From contig NZ_JSWG01000009.1 in NCBI RefSeq assembly GCF_000797465.1, forward strand, positions 310,001-374,000: 64,000 bases of DNA, read 5' to 3'. Both the position numbers and the translations under genes were made by a program. Positions 1-9,238 of the stretch are shown one piece after another. Every line of letters starts with the position of its first letter. The stretch's first letter is position 1. Source of the stretch: Psychroserpens jangbogonensis. GTDB taxonomy: Bacteria > Bacteroidota > Bacteroidia > Flavobacteriales > Flavobacteriaceae. Below the pieces are notes generated by a model. That model did no database searches, was not told the DNA's origin, and saw only the letters and a program-made list of their open reading frames with translations.

Positions 1-698
1 GCTGATAATTTCTGAACATCTTTTACACCAGCTTCAGTTGCTGTAGATAAACCTTGGAGTCCAACTACTTCAAAATCGTATGCTTTACCAAAGTAATTAA
101 ATGCGTCATGAGCTGTTACCAAAATCCTTTTTTCTTTTGGAAGTGTTTTAATAATACCTTTCAATTTTGACTGAAGTGCATCTAACTTTTTGAGATATGA
201 AGTTTCATTCGTTTTATAGTTTTCAGCATTTTCAGGATCTTTTTCTGAAAGAACTTGAGTTGTTTTTTGAGCAAATTGCTTGAAATAATTTATGTCAAAC
301 CACACATGTGGATCATAGTTTGACGCAAAGTAATCTGAACCAATTAAGGTGTTTTTGTCTAATTCTTCTCCTAGAGCTATTGGTGTTTTAGTTTGGCTAC
401 CCATTTTTTCAAAAACCTCTACAAGTTTACCTTCAAGATGTAGACCATTGTAAAAAATAATATCTGCTTTAACTAATTTGGTAACATCTCCTTCGCTAGC
501 TTTATATAAGTGCGGATCGACACCACTTCCCATTAAACCTTCAATATTGATGTAATCACCTCCAATATTTTCAACTAAATCTGTTATCATGGAAGTTGTT
601 GTTACCACGTTTAGTTTTCCATCAGATGGTTTGTCATTTTTGCAACTAAAAACAGTTACAATCATTACTAATATTAATAGGTTTTTTATTGTATTCAT
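1..698 (-). CDS. Metal ABC transporter substrate-binding lipoprotein (ZnuA/TroA/MntC family), C-terminus beyond the window
   Basis: Reading on the minus strand from ATG at 698 gives an open frame to the window edge, so the C-terminal part is missing. The N-terminus is a lipoprotein signal with lipobox ending VFSC, then the family start LNVVTTTSMITDLV and the motif DPHLYK, whose His is a metal ligand in cluster A-I binding proteins. A second His lies in GLHLEG and a third region reads TAHDAFNYFG. The family captures Zn, Mn or Fe outside the inner membrane for an ABC importer. The gene is 8 bp after an outer-membrane protein gene and follows a DtxR-type regulator, which favours Mn or Fe over Zn as cargo; that is inference. 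The permease and ATPase genes are presumably just outside the window. Confidence 0.88.
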   Translation of the reverse strand, partial: MNTIKNLLILVMIVTVFSCKNDKPSDGKLNVVTTTSMITDLVENIGGDYINIEGLMGSGVDPHLYKASEGDVTKLVKADIIFYNGLHLEGKLVEVFEKMGSQTKTPIALGEELDKNTLIGSDYFASNYDPHVWFDINYFKQFAQKTTQVLSEKDPENAENYKTNETSYLKKLDALQSKLKGIIKTLPKEKRILVTAHDAFNYFGKAYDFEVVGLQGLSTATEAGVKDVQKLS

Positions 699-706
699 TT
701 CGTTTT

Positions 707-1519
707 TTATTTAGTAGGCAATTTGAAACTTACTCCAGCACTTAGCAATATATCTTGACCTTCAGTAATCCCTGAACCCACTGTTGCATCTAGCTGAACA
801 TTATTTGTTATTAAATAGGTTAATCCAGTATTCCAAAGATGGTTGGCTTTATTATCCTCAGGAAAATCACCATATAATTCAATATAAGCACCTATTTTAT
901 CTGTAACACTATAGCCATATGATAATGTGTATATATATGCTGCTGCAGGTGAATCATCACGCCATTGAGCACCAATATTATAACCGATACTTGATTTTTC
1001 ACTTAATGTATGTGCAAATGAAAATCTAAAGTCGACACCAGTTGTTTCAGGCTTATAATCTTGACTCGCTGTAAACGGAAGGTATAAATGACTTAGGAAT
1101 CCTATTTCAGGCATCCAACCGTTTTCGTGAGCAATTCCAATTTTCACACCTAATAACAATGGATTAAATCCGCTAGTAACATCATCTAATTTAGTACCAT
1201 TTATTGTGGTTTGACCTTCTACAAAATCCCAACCAACACGTAATTCTAGATTATCAAGTAATCCTAAACGCACTAAAGTTGTATTGTATGTAAAAGTTTC
1301 AGATTTGATATTATTATCTTCAAAACTTTCATAAAAACCTCCAGTTTCTATTTGAACAAAACCAGGAGCAATTGTTTGAGGTGATTCTGTAGCATCTGGT
1401 CTATCGGTAATAAAAGGTTCGGAATTTGCATTTGATGTTTTGTCATCTTGAGCAAATAAGCTTGCTGAACAACATATAATCATTAAAAAATGTAGTAGGT
1501 AAGTGTTTTTAGTTTTCAT
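707..1519 (-). CDS. Outer-membrane protein of the 'MetA-pathway of phenol degradation' transporter type
   Basis: A 270-residue protein with a Sec signal peptide ending LFAQ, followed by the typical opening PFITDRPDATESPQTI. Alternating short hydrophobic and polar stretches throughout indicate a beta-barrel. The frame is open further upstream to 1549, but ATG at 1519 gives a clean signal peptide and only an 11-bp overlap with the upstream regulator gene, so I chose it. Barrels of this family are usually annotated by similarity to phenol-degradation proteins without direct evidence of substrate. Here it sits in one run of minus-strand genes between a metal-dependent regulator and a metal-binding lipoprotein, so a role in metal passage across the outer membrane is a reasonable guess and no more. 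Confidence 0.75.
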   Translation of the reverse strand: MKTKNTYLLHFLMIICCSASLFAQDDKTSNANSEPFITDRPDATESPQTIAPGFVQIETGGFYESFEDNNIKSETFTYNTTLVRLGLLDNLELRVGWDFVEGQTTINGTKLDDVTSGFNPLLLGVKIGIAHENGWMPEIGFLSHLYLPFTASQDYKPETTGVDFRFSFAHTLSEKSSIGYNIGAQWRDDSPAAAYIYTLSYGYSVTDKIGAYIELYGDFPEDNKANHLWNTGLTYLITNNVQLDATVGSGITEGQDILLSAGVSFKLPTK

Positions 1520-2165
1520 CAACATATATAATTTTAGTAAAGTTTTCATTCAAAACAATCGTATTAGAACCTATTGCTATTTGGGTCATTTTATTCCCAC
1601 TAAATTGTTTTGAAACGGTTAGTGTATTTCTGTATTTAATTCCATTTTGAGCGCAAAAATCAAAGAATTCTTTATCGTCACTCATTAATCTAGCGATAGT
1701 ATATGTTTTCCCTTCTTCTGCATCAGCAAGAGTAATAGAGGTGTCTGTTGTCGTAATTTTACCATCGGCATTTGGTATTGGATCACCATGAGGATCAAAC
1801 TTTGGATGTCCTAAATATTCACTAATTTTTTCTGCAAGTAAATCTGAAGTTTGATGCTCTAGTAATTCCGCTTCTCGATGAATATCATGAAGTGATAAAT
1901 CAAACATTTTAAATAAAAGAGATTCCCAAAGGCGATGTTTTCTCACCACATTGAGTGCCATTTTTTTGCCTTTTTCAGTCAACTGAAGCGCTTGGTACTT
2001 TTCGTAATGCAGTAAATCTTTCGCAGCTAATTTTTTAGCCATATCTGTTGCTGCTGGACTTGAAATACCAAGTTGCTTGGCTATATTACCAGGCTTCGTG
2101 TCTTTGATATCATGCTTGTCATTGTTGTAAATAGCTTTTACAAAATTCTCAATTGCTACAGACAT
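1509..2165 (-). CDS. DtxR/MntR-family metal-dependent transcriptional regulator with C-terminal FeoA/SH3-like domain
   Basis: A 218-residue protein. Residues 1-70 form a winged helix (recognition region GISSPAATDMAKKL). Residues 75-115 carry the dimerisation and metal-site signature: H77 and E81 in RKHRLWE, then H96, E100, E103 and H104 in the HxxxAExxEH pattern of DtxR and MntR. About 150-218 resembles the SH3-like FeoA domain. Such repressors bind operator DNA when loaded with Fe2+ or Mn2+. The gene heads a minus-strand run with an outer-membrane protein (11-bp overlap) and a metal-binding ABC lipoprotein, likely its targets. An inverted repeat overlaps its promoter, which suggests autoregulation. 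Which metal it senses cannot be read from sequence alone. Confidence 0.9.
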   Translation of the reverse strand: MSVAIENFVKAIYNNDKHDIKDTKPGNIAKQLGISSPAATDMAKKLAAKDLLHYEKYQALQLTEKGKKMALNVVRKHRLWESLLFKMFDLSLHDIHREAELLEHQTSDLLAEKISEYLGHPKFDPHGDPIPNADGKITTTDTSITLADAEEGKTYTIARLMSDDKEFFDFCAQNGIKYRNTLTVSKQFSGNKMTQIAIGSNTIVLNENFTKIIYVDEN

Positions 2166-2211
2166 TTTTTTGATTGCTTTAATTAATTTTTAAGCTTACT
2201 TAAATATTTTA

Positions 2212-2236
2212 CAAATGTAACTAAAAAATTTAGTTA
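2212..2236 (-). promoter_or_regulatory. Promoter -7 element and overlapping 19-bp inverted repeat upstream of the DtxR-type gene
   Basis: On the minus strand the Bacteroidota -7 motif TACATTTG lies at 2219-2212. Next to it is a perfect inverted repeat, TAACTAAA at 2218-2225 and TTTAGTTA at 2229-2236, with three bases between. The arrangement fits an autoregulatory operator for the metal-dependent repressor that follows. The operator role is inference. Confidence 0.5.
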
Positions 2237-2312
2237 GTACAGCTTTCTCGTAAAGAGTTATATGAAGTTTAGAGAAGACAAAGGTTTGATATGAAAGAAA
2301 ATGGAAAGGGTG

Positions 2313-2328
2313 ATAGTCTTAAGACTAT
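2313..2328. promoter_or_regulatory. Perfect 16-bp palindrome between the feo genes and the regulator gene
   Basis: ATAGTCTTAAGACTAT is a perfect palindrome in the gap of about 220 bp between the end of the feo gene run and the regulator start. It has no T-run in either direction, so it is not an obvious terminator. It may be a protein-binding site; no function is shown. Confidence 0.3.
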
Positions 2329-2388
2329 TGAAAACATTAGTTTTAGTAATAAAATAATTAATTAATTAATGAAGATTTTAAATGATAT

Positions 2389-2529
2389 TTAATGACAACC
2401 ACAGCCATCATCTCCACCACAAGATTTAGCGGATGCTTTTTTGGGTTTCCAGAAGAATTTACGCACTAAGAATGCTAAGGCTAAACCTAAAGTAGAAAAG
2501 ACAAGTATGTTTTGTATTATGATGTTCAT
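2389..2529 (-). CDS. FeoB-associated Cys-rich membrane protein
   Basis: A 46-residue protein: a single membrane helix at about residues 5-22 (ILVFSTLGLALAFLV), a basic stretch (RKFFWKPKK), and a tail with three Cys, a Gly-rich linker and a terminal His (CGGDDGCGCH). Small proteins of this form are known beside FeoB in many bacteria and are thought to help Fe2+ transport or form part of the Feo complex. It starts 31 bp after the feoB stop in the same direction, so the order feoA-feoB-this gene looks like one operon. Confidence 0.85.
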   Translation of the reverse strand: MNIIIQNILVFSTLGLALAFLVRKFFWKPKKASAKSCGGDDGCGCH

Positions 2530-2560
2530 TTTGTTTTAGTCGTACTATAAATATAAACCT

Positions 2561-4660
2561 TTATTTTAAAACTTGAAAAGCAATTAATGCAACTACATAA
2601 GCAAATGCAGTCATAATTGTAAGCTGTAGTATTGGCCATTTCCAGCTATTGGTTTCACGTTTTACAATTGCCAAGGTACTCATGCATTGCATGGCAAAGG
2701 CATAAAATAGTAAAAGTGAAATTCCACTAGCGAAATTAAATAATGGTCCACCAGTAATTGGATTAACTTCTCCTGCCATCCGATTTTTGATGGTCTCTTC
2801 TTCATCACTTCCAACACTATATATGGTAGCTAAAGTTCCAACGAAAACTTCTCTAGCAGCAAATGAACTTACAAGTGCAATTCCAATTTTCCAATCATAA
2901 CCTAATGGTCGAATTGTAGGTTCGATTGCATGTCCAGCAATACCAATAAATGAATGTTCGAGTTTATGAGATGCTATTTTTTGTTGCAATTCAACATCAG
3001 ATAAATTTTGAGAAGCATATTCTGTAGTTACAATATCTTCCGCGTTATTAAATTCATCACCAGGACCATAAGAGGCTAAAAACCACAATACAATGGAAAT
3101 AGCCAGAATTATTTTACCTGCTCCAAACACGAATGACTTTGTTTTTTCAATAACCGTTAAAGCTACATTTTTGAATAAAGGCAATTTGTAATTCGGCATC
3201 TCTACAACGAAAAAAGTTTTACTATTAATCTTAAGTATTTTGTTTAGAAGCCAAGCAGAAAATATTGCAGCTCCAAATCCAATCAGATATAAAAGCATTA
3301 GAGTAAGTGCTTGATAGCTTAACCCAATAAATCTACCTTCAGGAATTACCAATGAAATAATAATAAGATATACAGGTAGTCTCGCCGAACAAGTCGTAAA
3401 AGGGGTGACTAGAATAGTAATTAATCGCTCCTTCCAGCTTTCTATATTACGAGTAGCCATTATTGCTGGAATTGCACAAGCTGTTCCCGAAATTAACGGA
3501 ACAATACTTTTTCCACTTAATCCAAAACGTCTCATGATGCGATCCATTAAAAAAACGACACGACTCATGTAGCCGCTTTCTTCTAAAACAGCTATAAATA
3601 AAAACAGAAAGGCTATCTGAGGAATAAAAATTACAATACCTCCAAGACCAGGAATAATTCCTTCGGCTATGAGGTCTGTAAATGCACCTTGAGGTAAACT
3701 GTTTTTCGTCAATTCACTTAGGGAAGCAAAAACACTATCTATAAAATCCATTGGAACACTAGACCAGTCATAAATAGCTTGAAAAATGGTTAGTAAAATG
3801 ACGAAGAATATTAAATAACCCCAAACTTTATGGGTCAAAATTCTATCTAGTTTTATACGTAGATCTTTAGCAGATTTTAGATCAATTGTTTGACCTATTT
3901 TAAGTGTATTATTAATAAATTGATAACGTTTAATAGTTTCTTTTTGCTGTAATCGTTTTAAATCTGCCTTGCTTTTAGTTTTAAAACTATTAATGACATC
4001 AACTTCATTTCTATCTGTTTTCCCGAAATTTACATCTTGAGAAATTACTAACCAAAGCTTATATAATAATTGATTTGGAAATGCTTTTCGTAGACCATCA
4101 AAATAGTTGGAATCAACTTCAGAAGCATTAACGCAAGGTTCGGTAGAAAGTTCCTTGAAATTAATAATGAGTTCTTTAAGTTGGTCTATGCCTTTATTTT
4201 TCCTTGTACTTATAAGCGCAATCTTAGTGTGTAACTCTTTTTCTAAAAATGGAATATCTAGCTGAATGCCTTTGTATTTCATTCGGTCAGACATATTAAT
4301 AGCTAAGATTGTCGGAATCTTTAAATCTTTTATTTGAGTATAAAGAAGCAGATTTCGTTTTAGGTTTTCAACATCGCTAACAACAACTGCAACATCTGGA
4401 AAGTCCTTATCCTTTTTGTTAAGCAACAACTCAATCACAACGTTTTCGTCTAAAGAGGATGCGTTTAAGCTATAAGTTCCAGGAAGGTCAATGATATGTG
4501 CTTTTACGCCTCTTGGTAATTTGCAAACACCTTCTTTTTTTTCAACAGTGATGCCAGGATAATTACCAACTTTTTGATTTAAACCTGTTAAGGCATTAAA
4601 AACCGATGTTTTTCCTGTGTTAGGATTCCCAATTAGCGCAACATTAATTTGTTTAGGCAT
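2561..4660 (-). CDS. feoB: Ferrous iron transport protein B
   Basis: A 699-residue inner-membrane Fe2+ transporter. The N-terminal G domain shows the P-loop GNPNTGKT at residues 11-18, a switch region NYPGITVEKKEG, the G3 motif DLPGTYSL and a G4-like NMSD. From about residue 280 the C-terminal half carries many membrane helices with two Gate-type repeats, the first around LISGTACAIPAIMATR and the second around SSFAAREVFVGTLA. The length is normal for the family. It overlaps feoA by 8 bp (ATG inside the feoA end), which suggests translational coupling, and is followed by the Cys-rich Feo protein. It imports Fe2+ under low oxygen or reducing conditions. Confidence 0.97.
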   Translation of the reverse strand: MPKQINVALIGNPNTGKTSVFNALTGLNQKVGNYPGITVEKKEGVCKLPRGVKAHIIDLPGTYSLNASSLDENVVIELLLNKKDKDFPDVAVVVSDVENLKRNLLLYTQIKDLKIPTILAINMSDRMKYKGIQLDIPFLEKELHTKIALISTRKNKGIDQLKELIINFKELSTEPCVNASEVDSNYFDGLRKAFPNQLLYKLWLVISQDVNFGKTDRNEVDVINSFKTKSKADLKRLQQKETIKRYQFINNTLKIGQTIDLKSAKDLRIKLDRILTHKVWGYLIFFVILLTIFQAIYDWSSVPMDFIDSVFASLSELTKNSLPQGAFTDLIAEGIIPGLGGIVIFIPQIAFLFLFIAVLEESGYMSRVVFLMDRIMRRFGLSGKSIVPLISGTACAIPAIMATRNIESWKERLITILVTPFTTCSARLPVYLIIISLVIPEGRFIGLSYQALTLMLLYLIGFGAAIFSAWLLNKILKINSKTFFVVEMPNYKLPLFKNVALTVIEKTKSFVFGAGKIILAISIVLWFLASYGPGDEFNNAEDIVTTEYASQNLSDVELQQKIASHKLEHSFIGIAGHAIEPTIRPLGYDWKIGIALVSSFAAREVFVGTLATIYSVGSDEEETIKNRMAGEVNPITGGPLFNFASGISLLLFYAFAMQCMSTLAIVKRETNSWKWPILQLTIMTAFAYVVALIAFQVLK

Positions 4661-4886
4661 TGGTAATATCGATTAAAATGTGAATGGCAGTTTCTTTTCT
4701 AATCGCTAAGTGAGTTCCGTTAATATTTAGGTACATAGGATCTGCAAATGGTGCAACTTGAACAAGCTCGACTAAATTACCTGGTAAACAACCCATTTCT
4801 AATAGTTTAAGAGGAATATGAATTGAAGAAACATCAGTAATGATGCCTTGTTGCCCTCGTTTTATATCTGCTAATGTTACTTGCAA
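4653..4886 (-). CDS. feoA: Ferrous iron transport protein A
   Basis: A 77-residue SH3-like cytosolic protein with the usual pattern: LADIKRGQQGIITDV at the start, LLEMGCLPGNLVELV in the middle and a C-terminal LAIRKETAIHI strand. FeoA is a small partner of FeoB needed for Fe2+ uptake. It is the first gene of the feo operon and overlaps feoB by 8 bp. A second FeoA-like domain is fused to the DtxR-type regulator nearby. Confidence 0.95.
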   Translation of the reverse strand: MQVTLADIKRGQQGIITDVSSIHIPLKLLEMGCLPGNLVELVQVAPFADPMYLNINGTHLAIRKETAIHILIDITNA

Positions 4887-4912
4887 GCTTATTTAGATTG
4901 ATTTTAAAGAAG

Positions 4913-4920
4913 CAAAAATA
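4913..4920 (-). promoter_or_regulatory. Candidate -7 element of the feo operon promoter
   Basis: The minus strand reads TATTTTTG here, matching the Bacteroidota -7 consensus TAnnTTTG, about 27 bp before the feoA start codon. No clear -33 element was seen, and no obvious DtxR-type inverted repeat. Confidence 0.35.
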
Positions 4921-4958
4921 AGTCAAATAATCTATGTAAAGAAATTGTTGTGATAAAA

Positions 4959-5627
4959 CTATTGGTATTCCTTTTTCAGTCTTTTAATATCTTGAATTAA
5001 AGAGTCTACAGAGGTTGGACTAATTCCGTTGTAAATACCTCTAATTTGCTTGTCTTTATCAATAAGGGCGAAGTTTTCAGTATGCACCATTCCATAGTCT
5101 TCTGAATTATCATTTTTAACAACTAAATACGATTTCCTTGCCAAGTCATAGATTTGTTTTCGATCACCAGTCACAAGATTCCATTTGGAATCATTAACAC
5201 CTTTTTCAATGGCATATTTTTTTAATTGCGCAACAGAATCTATTTCAGGAGTTACAGAATGCGATAAGAGCATGACATCCTCATCATTTATTATTTCTTC
5301 TTGAATGCGATGCATTTGATCTGTCATTACTGGGCAAATGGTTTGGCATGTTGTAAAGAAGAAATCTGCTACATAGATTTTATTGTCATAACTATCTTGT
5401 GTAATAGTTTCTCCATTTTGATTAATGAGTTTGAAATCTGCGATGGTGTGGTATTTCTTTTTATGTTGAATGGTACTATCTACAAGAGATGCATCAATTC
5501 TATTTGGTTGGTAGATAGGTAAAGGTTGTTCTACTTTTAGGATAGAGTAGAAAATAGAAATAATAATTCCAGATACAATTAATAGTACTACGAAAAAGAG
5601 TTTAAACTGTTTAAAAAACGCTAGCAT
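4959..5627 (-). CDS. SCO1/SenC-family thioredoxin-fold protein
   Basis: A 222-residue protein anchored by one N-terminal membrane helix (residues 9-30). The periplasmic part has a thioredoxin-like fold with the copper-binding motif C94-QTI-C98 and the conserved His at 182 (VHTENF), which together form the SCO Cu site. SCO proteins deliver copper to the CuA centre of cytochrome c oxidase or act as thiol-disulfide reductants. It stands alone on the minus strand, divergent from the M1 peptidase gene. No oxidase gene lies nearby, so its partner cannot be named from context. Confidence 0.92.
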   Translation of the reverse strand: MLAFFKQFKLFFVVLLIVSGIIISIFYSILKVEQPLPIYQPNRIDASLVDSTIQHKKKYHTIADFKLINQNGETITQDSYDNKIYVADFFFTTCQTICPVMTDQMHRIQEEIINDEDVMLLSHSVTPEIDSVAQLKKYAIEKGVNDSKWNLVTGDRKQIYDLARKSYLVVKNDNSEDYGMVHTENFALIDKDKQIRGIYNGISPTSVDSLIQDIKRLKKEYQ

Positions 5628-5742
5628 GACTTGGTTTTTAAGGCTTTAATGTGAGATTTGAATGCAAAAATACGACAGATTTACTACAAATTCAGTACTT
5701 TTAACACGCTATATTGCTTTAGAAAAGAAAAATTTGACTCTT

Positions 5743-7677
5743 ATGAGAATACCATTACTTACACTTTTTTGTTTATTATCTATCAATTTGTTTTCTCAAG
5801 ATTTCAACGAAACTTTAGATGAAGTTCGTGTTGCAGAAGCAAAATCAGCATTAAATCAAATTATGCATCGTGCCAATTTAAACACGGGAAATTATGATTT
5901 AAAATACCACAGATTGGAATTGGATTTAGATCCATCGGTTGCTTTTATTTCAGGCGACATTACCACTTATTTTGAAGCTAAGGATAATATGAGTGAAATT
6001 ACTTTTGATTTATCTAGTAATATGACTGTTTCTCAAGTGGAGCAAAGAGGAGATGTTTTGGGTTTTACACAAAATTCAAATGATGAACTGGTCGTAACCT
6101 TACCTGTTGTTCAGAATACTGGTATTTTAGATTCTTTAACTATTAGCTATTCTGGAAACCCAATTAGCTCTGGTCTTGGTTCTTTTGTTCAACAAACACA
6201 TAATGGTGATCCTACGATTTGGACCTTGTCGGAGCCTTATGGCGCAAAAGCTTGGTGGCCTTGTAAACAAGATTTGATAGACAAAATAGATTCTATAGAT
6301 GTATTTATAACATCACCACAATTCAATCCAACTGATGAAGAATATATTGCTGTTTCCAATGGGTTAGAGCAAAGTCAGATAATAAATGGAGATGATAAAA
6401 CAACTCACTTCAGGCATCGTTACCCGATTCCTGCTTATTTAATTGCAATTTCTGTTACAAACTATGAAGTATATTCTCATACAGTACCTAATAATGGAAA
6501 CCCATTTGAGATTGTAAACTATGTATATCCTGAAAGTTTAGCAAATGCCCAAGCGAGTACTCCAGTTACAGTTGATATTATGGATTTATTTATAAATCTT
6601 TTTGAGGCTTATCCTTATGAAAATGAAAAGTATGGTCATGCCGAATTTGGTTTTGGAGGTGGTATGGAACATACAACAGTCTCATTTATGGGTGCCTATG
6701 GCAGAAATTTAATAGCTCATGAACTTGCTCATCAATGGTTTGGAAACAAAATTACATGTGGTAGTTGGAAAGATATATGGCTAAACGAAGGGTTTGCTAC
6801 TTATTTATCGGGTCTTGTTTTTGAAAATTTAGATGGGAATTCTGTTTTTACCATTTGGAAGCAACAACGTATTAATTCAATTACCTCACAACCTGGAGGA
6901 GCTGTTTATTTGACTGATATTGACACCACTAATGTTGGACGAATTTTTAGCGGAAGACTTACATATAATAAAGGGTCTATGGTATTACATATGCTTAGAA
7001 AAAAATTAGGTGACGCTAACTTTTTTCAAGCTTTAAAAGATTATCTAAGTACACCAGAACATGCTTATGGTTATGCTAAAACTGAAGATTTTATAGCTAT
7101 TGCAGAAACATCTTCAGGTGAAGACTTAACCGAATTTTTTGATGATTGGCTCTTCAATCAAGGTTACCCAAGCTATACAGTTAATTGGAATCAGTCTTCT
7201 GGTAGTGACATTACAATTGAGCTTTCACAAACACAAAGTCATCCATCTGTATCATTTTTTGAAGCTCCAGTACCTATTCGTTTAATTGGTGCTTTAGGTG
7301 AAGAACAAGATTTGGTGTTAGACCATACTTCTAATATGCAACAGTTTGTTGAAACTGTAGGTTTTGAAGTGGTAGACGTACTTTTTAATCCAGAATTTGA
7401 TATTATTTCTATTAATAATCAAGTGCTTGATGTAGAGGCTTTTGAAATTGAAAGAGAACTTATAATATTTCCTAATCCATCTTCTTCAGGCATAAACATT
7501 CAAAAACCCGAAACATTAGAAGTCGAATCTATAGCAATTTATAACGCAGTTGGTCAATTGTTATTTACTTCAGAATGGACAGAAAGGATTGATGTATCGT
7601 CTTTTTCAGATGGATTACTTTTCATACGATTCCAAACCGATAAAGGCATAATTAATAAAAGCCTGTTAAAAAATTAG
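5743..7677 (+). CDS. Secreted M1-family metallopeptidase with T9SS sorting domain
   Basis: From ATG at 5743 the protein has 644 residues and a clean signal peptide (ending INLFSQ). The frame is open to 5662 but the extra 27 residues would hide the signal, so the internal start is preferred. The M1 features are all present: the exopeptidase-like GGGMEHTT near 305-311, zinc motif HELAH at 326-330 and the third ligand E349 in NEGFATY. The last 70 or so residues (from about IFPNPSSSG to KSLLKN) form a T9SS type A sorting domain, so the enzyme is exported by type IX secretion. The role is peptide degradation outside the cell or on its surface. Confidence 0.92.
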   Translation: MRIPLLTLFCLLSINLFSQDFNETLDEVRVAEAKSALNQIMHRANLNTGNYDLKYHRLELDLDPSVAFISGDITTYFEAKDNMSEITFDLSSNMTVSQVEQRGDVLGFTQNSNDELVVTLPVVQNTGILDSLTISYSGNPISSGLGSFVQQTHNGDPTIWTLSEPYGAKAWWPCKQDLIDKIDSIDVFITSPQFNPTDEEYIAVSNGLEQSQIINGDDKTTHFRHRYPIPAYLIAISVTNYEVYSHTVPNNGNPFEIVNYVYPESLANAQASTPVTVDIMDLFINLFEAYPYENEKYGHAEFGFGGGMEHTTVSFMGAYGRNLIAHELAHQWFGNKITCGSWKDIWLNEGFATYLSGLVFENLDGNSVFTIWKQQRINSITSQPGGAVYLTDIDTTNVGRIFSGRLTYNKGSMVLHMLRKKLGDANFFQALKDYLSTPEHAYGYAKTEDFIAIAETSSGEDLTEFFDDWLFNQGYPSYTVNWNQSSGSDITIELSQTQSHPSVSFFEAPVPIRLIGALGEEQDLVLDHTSNMQQFVETVGFEVVDVLFNPEFDIISINNQVLDVEAFEIERELIIFPNPSSSGINIQKPETLEVESIAIYNAVGQLLFTSEWTERIDVSSFSDGLLFIRFQTDKGIINKSLLKN

Positions 7678-7754
7678 GCTTAACACTAAATATAGTTTTC
7701 TAAATGCCACCAAAACACTACTTTTGTGGCTTGTAAAATTTTGACTAGAGATAC

Positions 7755-9080
7755 ATGGAGTTTGTAATACGGATATCACAATTTTTATTAAGCCTTTCCC
7801 TTCTAATCGTACTTCACGAATTAGGACACTTTATACCTGCAAAACTATTTAAAACCAAAGTAGAGAAGTTCTACTTGTTTTTTGATATTAAATTTTCCCT
7901 GTTTAAGAAAAAGATTGGTGATACAGTTTATGGTATTGGCTGGCTTCCTTTAGGAGGTTATGTGAAAATTGCAGGAATGATTGATGAGAGCATGGATAAA
8001 GAGCAGATGGCTCAACCACCACAACCATGGGAATTCCGTTCTAAACCAGCTTGGCAGCGTTTAATAATTATGCTTGGTGGTGTAACGGTTAATTTCATTT
8101 TGGCTTATGTGATTTATGTTTTCCTAGCATTTACATATGGAGACAAAACAACAAAAATAGAAAGTTTAAAAGATGGATATTGGATTGAAAATGAGTTTCT
8201 TCAAGATTTAGGATTTAAAACAGGAGACAAAATATTAGCTGTTAACGATATCAAAGTTATAAATGATTATGATGTACGTTCAAACATTATTGGAGCCGAA
8301 GAAATAACTATTTTTAGAAACGGTAAAGAGAAAGTTATCGATTTACCAGAAGACTTTCTTGGCCAGTTTACTTCTGCAAAAAGCAAAGAACTTTTTGAAC
8401 GTCGTATTCCGTTTATGATTGGAAAAGTAGCTGACTCATCTCTAAACAAATCGTTCGATGTAAAAGCTGAAGACATCATCACTAAAATTGATGGAAAACC
8501 AATAAGGTATTTCGATCAATTAGATTCAATAATGTCCAACTACAAGAGTGAAACTTTAACGATAGAACTGTTGAGAGGTGAAGAAACAATTTCACGTCAG
8601 TTAAAAGTAAATGAAAATGGTAAATTCGGATTTCAACCAGCCTTTGATAATAAGCGCTTTGCTGAATTAGGATATTATGACATTGCTATACAAACGTACA
8701 CGTTTGGTGAAAGTTTTGGAGCAGGTGGAACAGATTTTGTAGACACAGTTAACAAATATGGCGCACAATTAAAAGCAATTTTTAATCCTAGTACAGGAGC
8801 TTATAAAGGTGTTGGAGGTTTCAAAGCGATATACAGTATTTTTCCTAGCGTTTGGAGTTGGGAAGCCTTTTGGATTCTAACGGCATTTCTTTCAATTATG
8901 TTAGGCGTTTTAAATTTACTGCCAATACCAGCATTAGATGGTGGACACGTAATGTTTTTGTTATATGAAATGATCTCAGGTAGAGCGCCAAGTGAGAAGT
9001 TTTTAGAACGCGCTCAACTTGTTGGATTCATCATATTAATTACTTTAGTCTTATTTGCCAATATTAATGATTGGATCTAA
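7755..9080 (+). CDS. rseP: RseP-type site-2 protease (M50 zinc metalloprotease)
   Basis: A 441-residue inner-membrane protease. HELGH at residues 21-25 lies in the first membrane helix and binds zinc. A second conserved site near residue 395 (LLPIPALDGGH) supplies the third ligand. Between them are PDZ-like segments (around 130-210 and 220-290) that recognise substrate. RseP homologues cut membrane-bound anti-sigma factors or leftover signal peptides. It precedes tRNA-Asn on the same strand, separated by an A/T-rich hairpin (AGCATT at 9090-9095, AATGCT at 9108-9113). Confidence 0.94.
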   Translation: MEFVIRISQFLLSLSLLIVLHELGHFIPAKLFKTKVEKFYLFFDIKFSLFKKKIGDTVYGIGWLPLGGYVKIAGMIDESMDKEQMAQPPQPWEFRSKPAWQRLIIMLGGVTVNFILAYVIYVFLAFTYGDKTTKIESLKDGYWIENEFLQDLGFKTGDKILAVNDIKVINDYDVRSNIIGAEEITIFRNGKEKVIDLPEDFLGQFTSAKSKELFERRIPFMIGKVADSSLNKSFDVKAEDIITKIDGKPIRYFDQLDSIMSNYKSETLTIELLRGEETISRQLKVNENGKFGFQPAFDNKRFAELGYYDIAIQTYTFGESFGAGGTDFVDTVNKYGAQLKAIFNPSTGAYKGVGGFKAIYSIFPSVWSWEAFWILTAFLSIMLGVLNLLPIPALDGGHVMFLLYEMISGRAPSEKFLERAQLVGFIILITLVLFANINDWI

Positions 9081-9112
9081 TTATTTTTTAGCATTATTTT
9101 TAAAAAAAATGC

Positions 9113-9142
9113 TTGCTAAACTTAAAAAATAATTTATATTTG
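9113..9142 (+). promoter_or_regulatory. Promoter of tRNA-Asn
   Basis: TTG at 9113-9115 and TATATTTG at 9135-9142 match the Bacteroidota -33/-7 pattern (TTG, 19 bp, TAnnTTTG). Transcription would start about 15-20 bp before the tRNA. Because the island lies downstream of the tRNA, this promoter has stayed with the intact gene. Confidence 0.65.
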
Positions 9143-9164
9143 CGCTCGCAAAAGCGATAAACAC

Positions 9165-9238
9165 TCCTCCTTAGCTCAGTTGGTTAGAGCATCTGACTGT
9201 TAATCAGAGGGTCCTTAGTTCGAGCCTAAGAGGAGGAG
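9165..9238 (+). tRNA. tRNA-Asn (GTT)
   Basis: A complete cloverleaf is visible: acceptor TCCTCCT with AGGAGGA, D arm GCTC/GAGC, anticodon stem TCTGA/TCAGA with loop CTGTTAA (anticodon GTT), variable loop GGGTC, and T arm CTTAG-TTCGAGC-CTAAG. The discriminator base is G and CCA is not fully encoded. The gene is intact and is the integration target of the island that begins in its anticodon arm. Confidence 0.97.
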
